NCBI RefSeq assembly: GCF_900636325.1
Contig: NZ_LR134263.1
Coordinates: 1,922,001-1,986,000, forward strand
Length of the DNA: 64,000 nt
Direction: 5' to 3'
From: Staphylococcus delphini
Lineage (GTDB): Bacteria > Bacillota > Bacilli > Staphylococcales > Staphylococcaceae
Shown here: in pieces, positions 27,182-36,585 of the stretch
Numbering within the stretch: position 1 is the stretch's first letter
Layout: every line of letters starts with the position of its first letter
The notes under the pieces: model-generated
Told to the model about the DNA's origin: nothing
What the model saw: only the letters and a program-made list of their open reading frames with translations
Databases searched by the model: none
Program-made: the position numbers and the translations under genes

Positions 27182-28324
27182 ATGCAAATGAAAAGTGTCG
27201 CAATGATTACAGAATATCACCCTTTTCATCACGGCCATCTCTATCATGCGCAACAAAGTAAAAAACTTTCTCAAAGTGACGTTACGATTGCCATCATGAG
27301 CGGCCAATTTATGATGCGTGGAATGCCCGCAATGTACAACAAATTTAAACGTGCACAAATGGCTACAGTAGGCGTTGATTTAGTCGTAGAAATGCCTCTA
27401 GTCGGCTCATTGTCGTCAAGTGACATTTTCGCTCAAACTGGGGTCAAAGTGGCAGACTATTTACAAGCTGATGTTTTAAGTTTCGGGAGTGAAAGCGGCG
27501 ACCTATCACAATTAGCACACGCCGCGCATCAACTCATTCAACTCGAGCAAACATCCGCTTTTCAAACAGCAATCAAGTCAGGTAAAAGTTATGCCAGAAT
27601 TGCAGCAGAAACATTGCAAAGCGACCTATTAAGTACACCGAATAACATTTTGGCTATCGCCTACTTGAAGCAATTGCAGTTACAACACAGCGCCATTGAA
27701 CCGATGACCGTAGCGCGTGCACACGCCCAACATCACGATTCTGATATGCATCACGCCTCCATCGCAAGTGGTACAGCGATTCGCGAAGGTATCTTGAGCG
27801 GCAATCGGACTTGGCAAAAGATGGTACCAGAACAAAACATTCCATTAATGACGGCACCATTTCATGATCAACAGCGCTTATTCGATTTGATTAAATTCGC
27901 GATTTTGCAACATACACCTGAAACATTAAAGCAAATTTACACGATGAGTGAAGGTTTTGAAAATCGTTTGTACCGTGCAGCGTTGTCAGCAACAGATTAC
28001 ACATCATTGATGCACGCATTAAAAACGAAACGTTATACTTATACCCATATTCAGCGGATTTTAATGAATGTGTTGTTGCATTTTCAATATGCTGATGTGA
28101 CCGAAGACGTCCATGCCGTAAGCGTGTTAGCAATGACGCCTCAAGGACAACGTTACTTGAAATATTTGAAAGCACATTTTCCTGAGCGTCGCATCATTAC
28201 CACGATCAATCGCGAAACGGCAAAGCTATTTCAAAATGAAGTGAAAGCAACGGGAATTTACAACGTTTTGACGGGCGACACTATGACCGATTTCAATACA
28301 CCAGTGTACATTGCACATGAGTGA
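27182..28324 (+). CDS. tmcAL: tRNA(Met) cytidine acetate ligase (TmcAL, YlbM)
   Basis: 380 residues. HPFHHGHLYHAQQ is the nucleotidyltransferase HxGH motif, and SGQFMMRGMPA and SGTAIREGIL are family hallmarks. In Bacillus the enzyme uses acetate and ATP to form N4-acetylcytidine at the wobble position of elongator tRNA-Met. Divergent from yceD; the start at 27182 has AAAGGA four bases ahead, and the ATG two codons later is an alternative. Confidence 0.93.
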   Translation: MQMKSVAMITEYHPFHHGHLYHAQQSKKLSQSDVTIAIMSGQFMMRGMPAMYNKFKRAQMATVGVDLVVEMPLVGSLSSSDIFAQTGVKVADYLQADVLSFGSESGDLSQLAHAAHQLIQLEQTSAFQTAIKSGKSYARIAAETLQSDLLSTPNNILAIAYLKQLQLQHSAIEPMTVARAHAQHHDSDMHHASIASGTAIREGILSGNRTWQKMVPEQNIPLMTAPFHDQQRLFDLIKFAILQHTPETLKQIYTMSEGFENRLYRAALSATDYTSLMHALKTKRYTYTHIQRILMNVLLHFQYADVTEDVHAVSVLAMTPQGQRYLKYLKAHFPERRIITTINRETAKLFQNEVKATGIYNVLTGDTMTDFNTPVYIAHE

Positions 28325-28380
28325 ATTTTTCATTACGCTCACAATTGGTATTGATCATTCACGCAACTTTTATTACTTTA

Positions 28381-28415
28381 AAAAGGCTAGGAAAACATAA
28401 TGTCCTAGCCTCGTT
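28381..28415. terminator. Bidirectional terminator between tmcAL and coaD
   Basis: GGCTAGGA and TCCTAGCC arms around a ten-base loop; the reverse strand continues into TTTTTAAA, so it suits coaD best. The two genes are convergent. Confidence 0.8.
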
Positions 28416-28467
28416 TGTTTCATCATGTCTCAAATGATTTTGAGTCCGTCTATTCTATTGAAACGCC

Positions 28468-29506
<1,039 letters not shown>

Positions 29507-29568
29507 GTTTTTACACTTCCAATCCGATTTCATTTTTAATATACTTTGATTTAAGAGGAGGAATCCAA

Positions 29569-29958
29569 ATGCAACAATCTTTTATCGTTTTAGGACACGG
29601 ATTGACGGATCTATACGAATTTAAAACGCTCATCGACTATAATCACGAACGTATCGATCGCATCGTCTTTTTCCATACACCAAAGTCCACACGTCAACTG
29701 ACCTCTGTGGCAATCATTATGCAACCTACTGAAGGACGTAAGTTTCAAGCGATGTATATCATGTTAGATGCCTTACGTTACCCTTATCCTGAAAGCAATC
29801 GAAAATACGAGCTCATCCAATCATATGCAACACCCTACCATATCGAAATGGTCGGTGTAGATGTCCATGCACCCGATGACTATCCTGAGCTAGATCTTTA
29901 CTTTAACTATTTAAAAAGTGTATTACGATTGCAACATTGGATTCCTGCACTGGAATAA
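29569..29958 (+). CDS. Conserved hypothetical protein of the ylb region
   Basis: 129 residues with a strong AGGAGGAATCCAA start region. It opens QQSFIVLGHGLTDLYEFKTL and is rich in aromatic residues toward the end (DLYFNYLKSVLRLQHW). No signal peptide or membrane segment, so probably cytosolic. It lies divergent to rsmD and convergent with ylbG, the place it holds in other staphylococci as far as I recall. Function unknown. Confidence 0.75.
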   Translation: MQQSFIVLGHGLTDLYEFKTLIDYNHERIDRIVFFHTPKSTRQLTSVAIIMQPTEGRKFQAMYIMLDALRYPYPESNRKYELIQSYATPYHIEMVGVDVHAPDDYPELDLYFNYLKSVLRLQHWIPALE

Positions 29959-29960
29959 GT

Positions 29961-30206
29961 TTATTCATTTGCTTCTTTTGGATATTCTTGTTTCAAATCT
30001 TTATAAGGTGATCCGACAACACGTATGACATATTTCAGTTTCATCAGGCGCGTCACCACATCATCAATATCCTTTTGATTCACATACATCGATACGTATT
30101 TTTGTTGTGAATTCGTATAAACAATATGACCATATTTTCGAATATGACGTTCATGCTTCATGTTTTTAAGATAAATGATTATATTTTCACGTTGTATGAT
30201 ATCCAT
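29961..30206 (-). CDS. YlbG family protein (DUF2129)
   Basis: 81 residues. It starts MDIIQRENIIIYLKNMKHER and has the conserved RKYGHIVYTNSQQKYVSMYV and RVVGSPYKDLK blocks of DUF2129. Small cytosolic protein of unknown function, conserved between ylbF and rsmD in Bacillales. Ends two bases from the end of the convergent neighbour. Confidence 0.88.
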   Translation of the reverse strand: MDIIQRENIIIYLKNMKHERHIRKYGHIVYTNSQQKYVSMYVNQKDIDDVVTRLMKLKYVIRVVGSPYKDLKQEYPKEANE

Positions 30207-30300
30207 TTTTTCACCTCGAATTTCACAATATTATCGTACCATGTGTCACTCGCTTCGGAAAGTATGAGTATGACGTTATTTTAATGGGAGGTATATCATC

Positions 30301-31233
30301 ATGACTCGCAAATCTCAAATTTTAAAAGGGGCGCTATGGGGTGCAGCTTCTGTGGTAACTGGCGCCTTATTACTTCAAAAGACTACAAAAGCACCTAAAC
30401 CTCGAGCAATACCGCCATTTTTCAGTGGCCCAGCGCCGTACATCTTCAGTCATCGTGGTGGCATGGGTGAACGTCCTGAGTCTACTGCACTGGCATTTGA
30501 TTATTCTGTGCAGATGCAATTGACTGGCTTCGAAACTGATATTCGTATTTCTAAAGACGAACAAGTGATTGTCTTTCACGATGCTGAAGTGGACCGTACA
30601 ACGAATGGTTCTGGTCCGGTTAGCGCACATACACTTGATGCATTGAAAGCCTTAGACGCGGGTTACCATTTTAAAGACATTAACGGCGAGCGTCCTTACC
30701 AAAATCACCCAGATGCGAAAATTTTAACGATGGGTGAGCTGTTAGCGCGTTATCCTGAACAACTTGTGAATATCGATATTAAAGATCATCCGGATAGCTA
30801 TGAAGGCCAAATTGCTGCTCAACGTTTATATGATATCATTGTACAACATCAAGCTGAATCGCGTGTGCTCGTCACAAGTTTTTATCGTGAACAAATTGAA
30901 CGTTTCCATCAAATTAGCCAAGGCACGGTAGCAATCGGAGCAAGCCAAGCTGAAGTGACAGAAGGTATTTTAAAACTTTATACAGGTTTGAAACATTTTT
31001 ATCACGGAAAAGCGCAAACATTCCAAATGCCGACACATTTCCATGGTATACCGCTCGTTCAACCGAAGCTCATTCAATGGTTGAACAACACGAATCGAAT
31101 GCCGGGCTATTATGGCGTTAATAGTGTCGATTCAATGCATCATCTTGTGGCGCTAGGCGTGCATACTATCGTGACAGATCGCCCGTCACTTGGTCGACAA
31201 TTTCTCACTGCTTATCGCCAACGACAGTCTTAA
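30301..31233 (+). CDS. Glycerophosphodiester phosphodiesterase
   Basis: 310 residues. A short basic start and hydrophobic segment (about 9-25, GALWGAASVVTGALLL) anchor or export it. The GDPD barrel has IFSHRGGMGERPESTALAF, ETDIRISKDEQVIVFHD and DRTTNGSG, holding the catalytic His pair and the Glu/Asp metal ligands. It releases sn-glycerol 3-phosphate from deacylated phospholipids at the outer face of the membrane. GGGAGG stands nine bases before the ATG. Inserted into the ylb block on the opposite strand. Confidence 0.9.
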   Translation: MTRKSQILKGALWGAASVVTGALLLQKTTKAPKPRAIPPFFSGPAPYIFSHRGGMGERPESTALAFDYSVQMQLTGFETDIRISKDEQVIVFHDAEVDRTTNGSGPVSAHTLDALKALDAGYHFKDINGERPYQNHPDAKILTMGELLARYPEQLVNIDIKDHPDSYEGQIAAQRLYDIIVQHQAESRVLVTSFYREQIERFHQISQGTVAIGASQAEVTEGILKLYTGLKHFYHGKAQTFQMPTHFHGIPLVQPKLIQWLNNTNRMPGYYGVNSVDSMHHLVALGVHTIVTDRPSLGRQFLTAYRQRQS

Positions 31234-31240
31234 TATAGTG

Positions 31241-31274
31241 AAGTGGTTAGGATGCATTTCCTAACCACTTTTAT
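31241..31274 (+). terminator. Terminator of the GDPD gene
   Basis: AAGTGGTTAGGA and TCCTAACCACTT arms with a six-base loop, then TTATACT. Confidence 0.8.
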
Positions 31275-31296
31275 ACTGTATTCAACTTTCATGCTA

Positions 31297-31737
31297 TTAA
31301 ACTCGGCATTGACACGTCGCACCCGTGGCACAACCCCCGCCTGTTGTTAATGCTTCAAACAATGGCGTTCCTGCATCAATTTTGACATGTTGTGACACAC
31401 TCGTCGCAATGATTGTGACAACTTCATCTAATAATTGTTGAAGCGCCGTTTCACTTTGTTTAAATGCGACAACAGTATGATGCATCTCGTATGCCCGTTT
31501 CAACCGTCTTGTCGTTAACATTACTTCTTGGTAGTTTGGGTGATACCGCCCAAACCGTTGCACTTCATCATAATTGATTTTACTTTTCAAAAACTGACCA
31601 TATAACCGTTGTGCTTCTCGATCTTCTACTAATGCTTGTTTCGTTTTTTGATAGGCGTCAAATAATTCAGAGTGCCGAATTTGATCGGCTAAGTCATCCG
31701 TTTGATCAAGAATTTGCATCAATTGTTCATCATACAT
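31297..31737 (-). CDS. YlbF/RicF-like protein (Com_YlbF family)
   Basis: 146 residues, mostly helical (QTKQALVEDREAQRLYGQFL). The protein ends GGGCATGATCQCRV, giving three cysteines in C-x5-C-x-C; the Bacillus RicF-RicA-RicT complex carries 4Fe-4S clusters, and this tail may supply ligands. In S. aureus and Bacillus the complex directs RNase Y to certain mRNAs. It follows the CAP-domain gene after one base. Confidence 0.88.
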   Translation of the reverse strand: MYDEQLMQILDQTDDLADQIRHSELFDAYQKTKQALVEDREAQRLYGQFLKSKINYDEVQRFGRYHPNYQEVMLTTRRLKRAYEMHHTVVAFKQSETALQQLLDEVVTIIATSVSQHVKIDAGTPLFEALTTGGGCATGATCQCRV

Positions 31738-31738
31738 C

Positions 31739-32809
31739 TCACGAATTCTCCCCTTTCTCTAAAAAGATGAGCATATAATATTGACGTTGAACTTCTCCGC
31801 CCATTTCAGCATATTTTGAATTTAACATGCGTGAACGGTGAACATCTGAATTGACCCAACTGTGCACTAACGTAGGAACGTCATTAAAATTATACCCTAC
31901 ATTTTGAGAGACAGATTGATAACTGAGCGGCGTTTGTTTCATCAAATTAATCAAATTCTCTTCTGTAAATTCTGTGTTTTTTTGATTGCCATTATTAAAC
32001 AAATCCACCGTCGCAACACTTTCAAGCATATCATTCACTTTTAAAGGTTGACGTGCATTCAATTGACGCATTTCATTCGTTAATTCGTATAACGTGAGTC
32101 GTTCATTTACATTTTGATCTGCAGGACGCACATCTTCTTCCGCTGATGCTTCTGATTCTTGGGATGCCGTTTCTTCATTATTTTGCGCATAAGGATTGAT
32201 ATCTGCCAAAGCTTCTTTATCTAAATAGCGTAATCCGAGTACTTTATTTTTTTGTTGATCAATAAACACTTGCGCAAATGTATCATCAAACTGGATTAAA
32301 GCTTGTGTTTTAACGTCTTTATCCGATAGTTCGTAATGATACGTTTGTCCATTCACTTTAAATTGAGGCTCTGTATTGATCGAAAATTTATCAAACAAAT
32401 CAGACGCTTGTTCATTTATTTTAATTGGTCCTGTTAATTTGTCCGTATTTTGGCCCGTCACATAAACAGACTTCACTTTGTCATCTTTAACCGCAAAAAT
32501 CATGTAACGTTTGTCACCTTTATAAATGTATTTATGGTAGCCTTGCTGAAAAGCATAAATTCTATCTGGAGTGCCAAATTGTGAGGTGATTTGATTGAGT
32601 GATTTGCCGATATAAGTCCCAACACCACTTTCCAATGGCGGATTCTGTCCCTCATTTTGGTTCACATTTTTAGGCTTTTCTGGTTGTTGATGATTGGCAC
32701 GATTTGGATTCTCTAACACATCAAATTCAAGTTGAGGGGAATAAAATAAATAGACTAAAAAGCCAACTAACAACAATACTGCTAATACTTTAATCAATTT
32801 TCTTTGCAT
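31739..32809 (-). CDS. Membrane-anchored CAP-domain protein (YlbC-like)
   Basis: 356 residues. A signal anchor (residues 5-24, VLAVLLLVGFLVYLFYS) leads to a Pro/Asn/Gln-rich linker, then an N-terminal domain common to these proteins (YIGKSLNQITSQFGTPDRIY) and a C-terminal CAP/SCP domain (LTNEMRQLNARQPL, SQNVGYN, SVLVHSWVNSDVHRSRML-type region). An acidic Glu/Ser stretch separates the two. Extracellular, function unknown. First gene of the ylbC-ylbF pair. Confidence 0.88.
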   Translation of the reverse strand: MQRKLIKVLAVLLLVGFLVYLFYSPQLEFDVLENPNRANHQQPEKPKNVNQNEGQNPPLESGVGTYIGKSLNQITSQFGTPDRIYAFQQGYHKYIYKGDKRYMIFAVKDDKVKSVYVTGQNTDKLTGPIKINEQASDLFDKFSINTEPQFKVNGQTYHYELSDKDVKTQALIQFDDTFAQVFIDQQKNKVLGLRYLDKEALADINPYAQNNEETASQESEASAEEDVRPADQNVNERLTLYELTNEMRQLNARQPLKVNDMLESVATVDLFNNGNQKNTEFTEENLINLMKQTPLSYQSVSQNVGYNFNDVPTLVHSWVNSDVHRSRMLNSKYAEMGGEVQRQYYMLIFLEKGENS

Positions 32810-33225
32810 ACGTTCCCCTCTTTTTCATATCATTTTAACCCTATTAGTATAGATAAAAACTCTCTTATTTCATTATCCGCCCTTAAGACTCACTTTTCAT
32901 TATAAAAACATTCATATACTTTGTGAATGATTAAAATTCAAATCATCCAAACTATTGATTTCACTTTATCGTATCACTGTTGAAAAAGACTTTCTACTAT
33001 AAACAAAATAGACGTTGAAATTTTGTCATGGACACATACCAAACTTCGTCACCTTGTTACATGGTTCAATTGAAGAACAATGACAGTTGCGTCCTAAACG
33101 CCACCACTATATACCTCATGTTCTCTATAAATTCTACACATTTAATTAGATTATCGAAATAGCTTGATGACGGTTTTTATAAACAATTTCTTATTTATTC
33201 ACTATAGTTTTTAAAAGCCTTTCCA
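32810..33225. other. Long upstream region of the secreted repeat protein
   Basis: 416 bases without an open frame. It contains the divergent promoter area of the ylbC-like gene at its left end. Apart from AT-richness I see no clear structure until the promoter at 33226. Confidence 0.4.
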
Positions 33226-33254
33226 TTTACAATTAATTGTTTAAGTGGTATACT
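33226..33254 (+). promoter_or_regulatory. SigA promoter of the secreted repeat protein
   Basis: TTTACA (33226-33231), 17 bases, TATACT (33249-33254), followed after 13 bases by AAGGAGG. A strong, self-contained promoter. Confidence 0.8.
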
Positions 33255-33285
33255 TTTTATATCAAATGAAGGAGGTATTAGAACG

Positions 33286-33648
33286 ATGAAAAATTTATTC
33301 AGAGTTTCAGCACTTTCCGTTTCACTTGGTTTAGCGGGGTTACTCGGCACTCAAGCACAAGCAGCAGAGGAGACGCCTACTACACAATCAGACGATTTTG
33401 ATGTTGTATCATATGATCGTCACAAAAACTTATCTTCTATTTACGATGTGATTACACAACGAAGAGCTCAAGAACGTCAACAGCAACAAGCCGCTACAAC
33501 GCCAACTGCTTCAGACGTTACTAACACTGTCGCATACAAAAATCGCAGCAACTTATCTTCTATTTACGATGTAATCACACAACGAAGAGCTTTAGAACGT
33601 CAACAACAACAAGCAGCACAGCATCAAAAAGAAATTCAAAATAATTAA
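33286..33648 (+). CDS. Secreted small protein with two 41-residue repeats
   Basis: 120 residues. A signal peptide (residues 1-27, ending LLGTQAQAA) is followed by two units spaced 41 residues apart, each with the block NLSSIYDVITQRRA, then xERQQQQAA. The block begins at residues 48 and 89 and is identical over 14 residues. Each unit would form a charged amphipathic helix with a Gln-rich end. There is no LPXTG or transmembrane anchor, so it is probably released. I do not recognise the family. Host-binding secreted proteins of staphylococci (Efb, coagulase) have short repeats, but no sequence likeness is visible to me. Confidence 0.75.
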   Translation: MKNLFRVSALSVSLGLAGLLGTQAQAAEETPTTQSDDFDVVSYDRHKNLSSIYDVITQRRAQERQQQQAATTPTASDVTNTVAYKNRSNLSSIYDVITQRRALERQQQQAAQHQKEIQNN

Positions 33649-33738
33649 TACAGCTGAATCGTGCTATGGGGCGCTGTTGTAAAACACTTCCCCCCTTAAC
33701 ATAGCGTATCATTCAAAATAGAGTGAATTGAAACCATA

Positions 33739-33776
33739 AGAGGTAAGACACGTCCCTGTGTTTTGCCTCTTTTTTT
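33739..33776 (+). terminator. Terminator of the secreted repeat protein
   Basis: AGAGGTAAGACAC pairs with GTGTTTTGCCTCT (two G-T wobbles) and is followed by seven T. Confidence 0.85.
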
Positions 33777-33879
33777 AATGAAATTGCGTAAAATGACGAT
33801 AGGTGTGATTTTTTTGATTACCCTCCACTGAATATACGACACTCATGAGACAGTTGTCAGCTATGCGCACATTACACAT

Positions 33880-33917
33880 AAAAAAACAACAGATGAAAAA
33901 TCATCTGTTGTTTTTTT
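33880..33917 (-). terminator. Terminator of ctaB-ctaM
   Basis: AACAACAGATGA and TCATCTGTTGTT, a perfect 12-bp stem with A- and T-runs on both sides, so it works in both directions; directly after ctaM. Confidence 0.88.
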
Positions 33918-33918
33918 A

Positions 33919-34389
33919 TTATAAACCAAATGTTGCTTTAATCAATGACGTCGTTTCGCCACCAGGATAAAGCACATAAAGTAAAATATATACCGCCACA
34001 CCTGTAATTGCTGTGAAAAACCAAATCACTGATGCGACAGGTCCGATTTTACGGTGAACACTGTAACGATCTTTTAAACCTGTAAAAATTTGGATTAAAC
34101 CAAGTACTGCTCCCACTGTTGCTAATGTAATATGGAAAACCAAGAAAATCGTATAATAAACTTTTACTGAATCCGGCCCTCCAAATGCTGTATTACCAAT
34201 AAAGATAGTACGACTCGCATAAATTGTAAAAAAGACCACTGCGAAAATAGCAGCCCACAGCATCGTTTTTTTATGACGCTCAATTTGACGTTTCCAGATG
34301 AGGCGCCATCCGATAGCGACTAAAATGGCACTAATTACAATACAAGTTGTACTTAACGTAGGTAAAATAGGTACATTCATTTTATTCAT
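33919..34389 (-). CDS. ctaM: DUF420 membrane protein, CtaM-like
   Basis: 156 residues with four membrane helices (about 8-26, 40-58, 80-103, 125-146). SRTIFIGNTAFGGPDSVKVYY and FHITLATVGAVLGLIQI, with conserved histidines, mark DUF420. In S. aureus CtaM is needed for activity of the aa3-type (QoxABCD) quinol oxidase, and the gene follows ctaB, as here. Gene name by position and family. Confidence 0.85.
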   Translation of the reverse strand: MNKMNVPILPTLSTTCIVISAILVAIGWRLIWKRQIERHKKTMLWAAIFAVVFFTIYASRTIFIGNTAFGGPDSVKVYYTIFLVFHITLATVGAVLGLIQIFTGLKDRYSVHRKIGPVASVIWFFTAITGVAVYILLYVLYPGGETTSLIKATFGL

Positions 34390-34407
34390 TCCTCACTCGT
34401 AGATCTT

Positions 34408-35319
34408 CTAAATTAATTGTATTAAAGAAATCACGACAACAAGTGCAAAAAATAGAACAAGATAGTTTAATGAGTAAATAAACATTTTTGTTGCCCATTT
34501 TGTTTCATTCGCTGACGATTTAAAACTTGTAAGCCCTAATGCAATCCATCCGACGTTCAGTAACGTAGCTAACACGACGAAGATCACACCTAAATCTTGC
34601 ATTAAAAATGGAAGTGGTAATAATGCGATCAGCCATAAAAACATGCCAACACGTGTACGCGAAAAGCCTTTAACAGATGGTAACATTGGAATGTGTGCTG
34701 TTGCATATTCATCTTTACGTTTAATCGCTAATGCGTAAAAATGAATCGGCTGCCAACAAAACACGACTAAAAATAATGCCCAAGCCATCAAACTTAAGTG
34801 ACCATCAATCGCGACCCAACCGATTAATGGTGGTACCGCTCCAGGCACACTACCTACCACAGTATTCCATGTCGTATGTCGTTTTGACCAAATGGAATAA
34901 AATGAGACATAACCAACGATACCAACGAGTCCGATAACACCGGCTTGCATATTCAACATGAACAATAATATTTCACCAACGACCATCATACCAAAGCTTA
35001 ATACCAATAAATGACGATCTGAAATACGATGGTTAACAGTTGGTCGATTTTGTTTACTTGGCATTAATTGATCAATATCTTGGTCATAGAAATTGTTCAA
35101 TGCACATGCTCCGCCCATTACTAACGTAGAACCAATAATCATCACAATAATTTGTGGAATAGAAGCTAAAAATGCATGATGTGTCATGACGATAGCCAAC
35201 CACGCGCCCGCAAACGATGGAATTAAGTTGCCTTGAACAAGACCTAACTTAATAATTTGTTTCAGTTCTTTATAAGTAATACGACCGGAAGTTTGTGATA
35301 CAACCTCTGATTTGGACAT
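34408..35319 (-). CDS. ctaB: Protoheme IX farnesyltransferase (heme O synthase)
   Basis: 303 residues from the ATG at 35319 with a run of seven G ahead; the open frame extends 33 codons further without homology. Eight or nine helices; [19 protein letters not shown] is the conserved prenyltransferase loop and [21 protein letters not shown] region follows. It attaches farnesyl to heme B. Divergent from ctaA, which converts the product to heme A. Confidence 0.94.
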   Translation of the reverse strand: MSKSEVVSQTSGRITYKELKQIIKLGLVQGNLIPSFAGAWLAIVMTHHAFLASIPQIIVMIIGSTLVMGGACALNNFYDQDIDQLMPSKQNRPTVNHRISDRHLLVLSFGMMVVGEILLFMLNMQAGVIGLVGIVGYVSFYSIWSKRHTTWNTVVGSVPGAVPPLIGWVAIDGHLSLMAWALFLVVFCWQPIHFYALAIKRKDEYATAHIPMLPSVKGFSRTRVGMFLWLIALLPLPFLMQDLGVIFVVLATLLNVGWIALGLTSFKSSANETKWATKMFIYSLNYLVLFFALVVVISLIQLI

Positions 35320-35528
35320 CAGTTCCCCCCCCTTAAAATAACATATACATTCATGATATATGAAAGCGTCGAGAATGACTAGTTCAAATGAGAAAAATTT
35401 GTGACACTTTAACGACATTCAAAAAACGTCATGATAAATTCACATTTTTCAGTTCAGTTTTTGTTATAATGTGGGTGATGTTGATGAATAGAGATTATTT
35501 AATTTGATACATAATGAGGTGTTTGAGA

Positions 35529-36443
35529 TTGTTTAAAAAGCGAAACCTAAAGTGGCTTGCTGTCTTAACGACGTTGATTATGACTTGGGTTCAGCTTGGT
35601 GGTGCACTCGTAACAAAAACAGGTTCTGAAGATGGTTGTGGTTCAGATTGGCCGCTGTGTCATGGCGCATTATTACCACAAAACCTACCGATAGAAACAA
35701 TTATTGAATTGAGTCACAGAGCTGTATCTGGATTATCTGTAATTTTTGTGACATGGCTTGTGATCACATCTTGGAAAAACATTGGGCATATTAAAGAGGT
35801 AAAGCCTTTAGGTATGATTAGCATTGGCTTTTTACTCATTCAAGCCTTAGTGGGTGCCGCTGCCGTCATGTGGCAACAAAATGATTATGTGCTCGCACTT
35901 CATTTTGGTATTTCCCTAATTAGCTTCTCATCTGTTTTCGTATTGACTTTAATCATTTTTGACATGGATAAAAAATACGAAGCCAATAAAGTCCACATCC
36001 GTAAACCGTTGCAACGCTATACATGGATAATGACGGGTGTCGTATATTTAACGATATACACAGGTGCACTTGTGAGACATACAGATTCAAGTCTTGCATA
36101 CGGTGCATGGCCATTGCCATTTAACGATATTGTGCCTCATGATGTGCACGACTGGGTTCAACTGGCACACAGGCTGATGGCTATGATTACGTTTTTTGTT
36201 ATAATGTTTACTTATATCCACGCTGTCAAACATTATCCAACGATGAGAACGATTCATTACGGTTATACAGCAAGCTTTATTTTAATTATTTTACAAGTTG
36301 TAACTGGGGCACTTTCAATCGTTACAAACGTGAATTTAATTATTGCGTTATTACACGCACTTTTTATCACGTTATTATTCGGCATGATTAGTTATTTCAT
36401 CTTGTTAATTTTGCGAACTAATCGCGGCGATCAACAAATTTAA
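35529..36443 (+). CDS. ctaA: Heme A synthase
   Basis: 304 residues if started at the TTG at 35529 (product [13 protein letters not shown]), since GAGGTG lies seven bases ahead and this N-terminus matches the family; an ATG at 35514 overlaps that ribosome site. Eight helices in two four-helix halves with heme-ligand histidines ([43 protein letters not shown]). [10 protein letters not shown] holds the conserved cysteine pair of the first outer loop. It oxidises the heme O methyl group to formyl. Confidence 0.93.
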   Translation: MFKKRNLKWLAVLTTLIMTWVQLGGALVTKTGSEDGCGSDWPLCHGALLPQNLPIETIIELSHRAVSGLSVIFVTWLVITSWKNIGHIKEVKPLGMISIGFLLIQALVGAAAVMWQQNDYVLALHFGISLISFSSVFVLTLIIFDMDKKYEANKVHIRKPLQRYTWIMTGVVYLTIYTGALVRHTDSSLAYGAWPLPFNDIVPHDVHDWVQLAHRLMAMITFFVIMFTYIHAVKHYPTMRTIHYGYTASFILIILQVVTGALSIVTNVNLIIALLHALFITLLFGMISYFILLILRTNRGDQQI

Positions 36444-36460
36444 AATAATGCGCATTGCAA

Positions 36461-36500
36461 AAGACATCAAACAACATAAGTCGTTGTTTGATGTCTTTTT
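36461..36500 (+). terminator. Terminator of ctaA
   Basis: GACATCAAACAAC and GTTGTTTGATGTC, a 13-bp perfect stem, then TTTTTGTG. Confidence 0.88.
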
Positions 36501-36585
36501 GTGATTGCTTTGTGGTATGCATTTTAACGCTATGTTTATAGAAAATTGTAATGATAGGATTTAACAAACCGTGCCGACTTTACTG

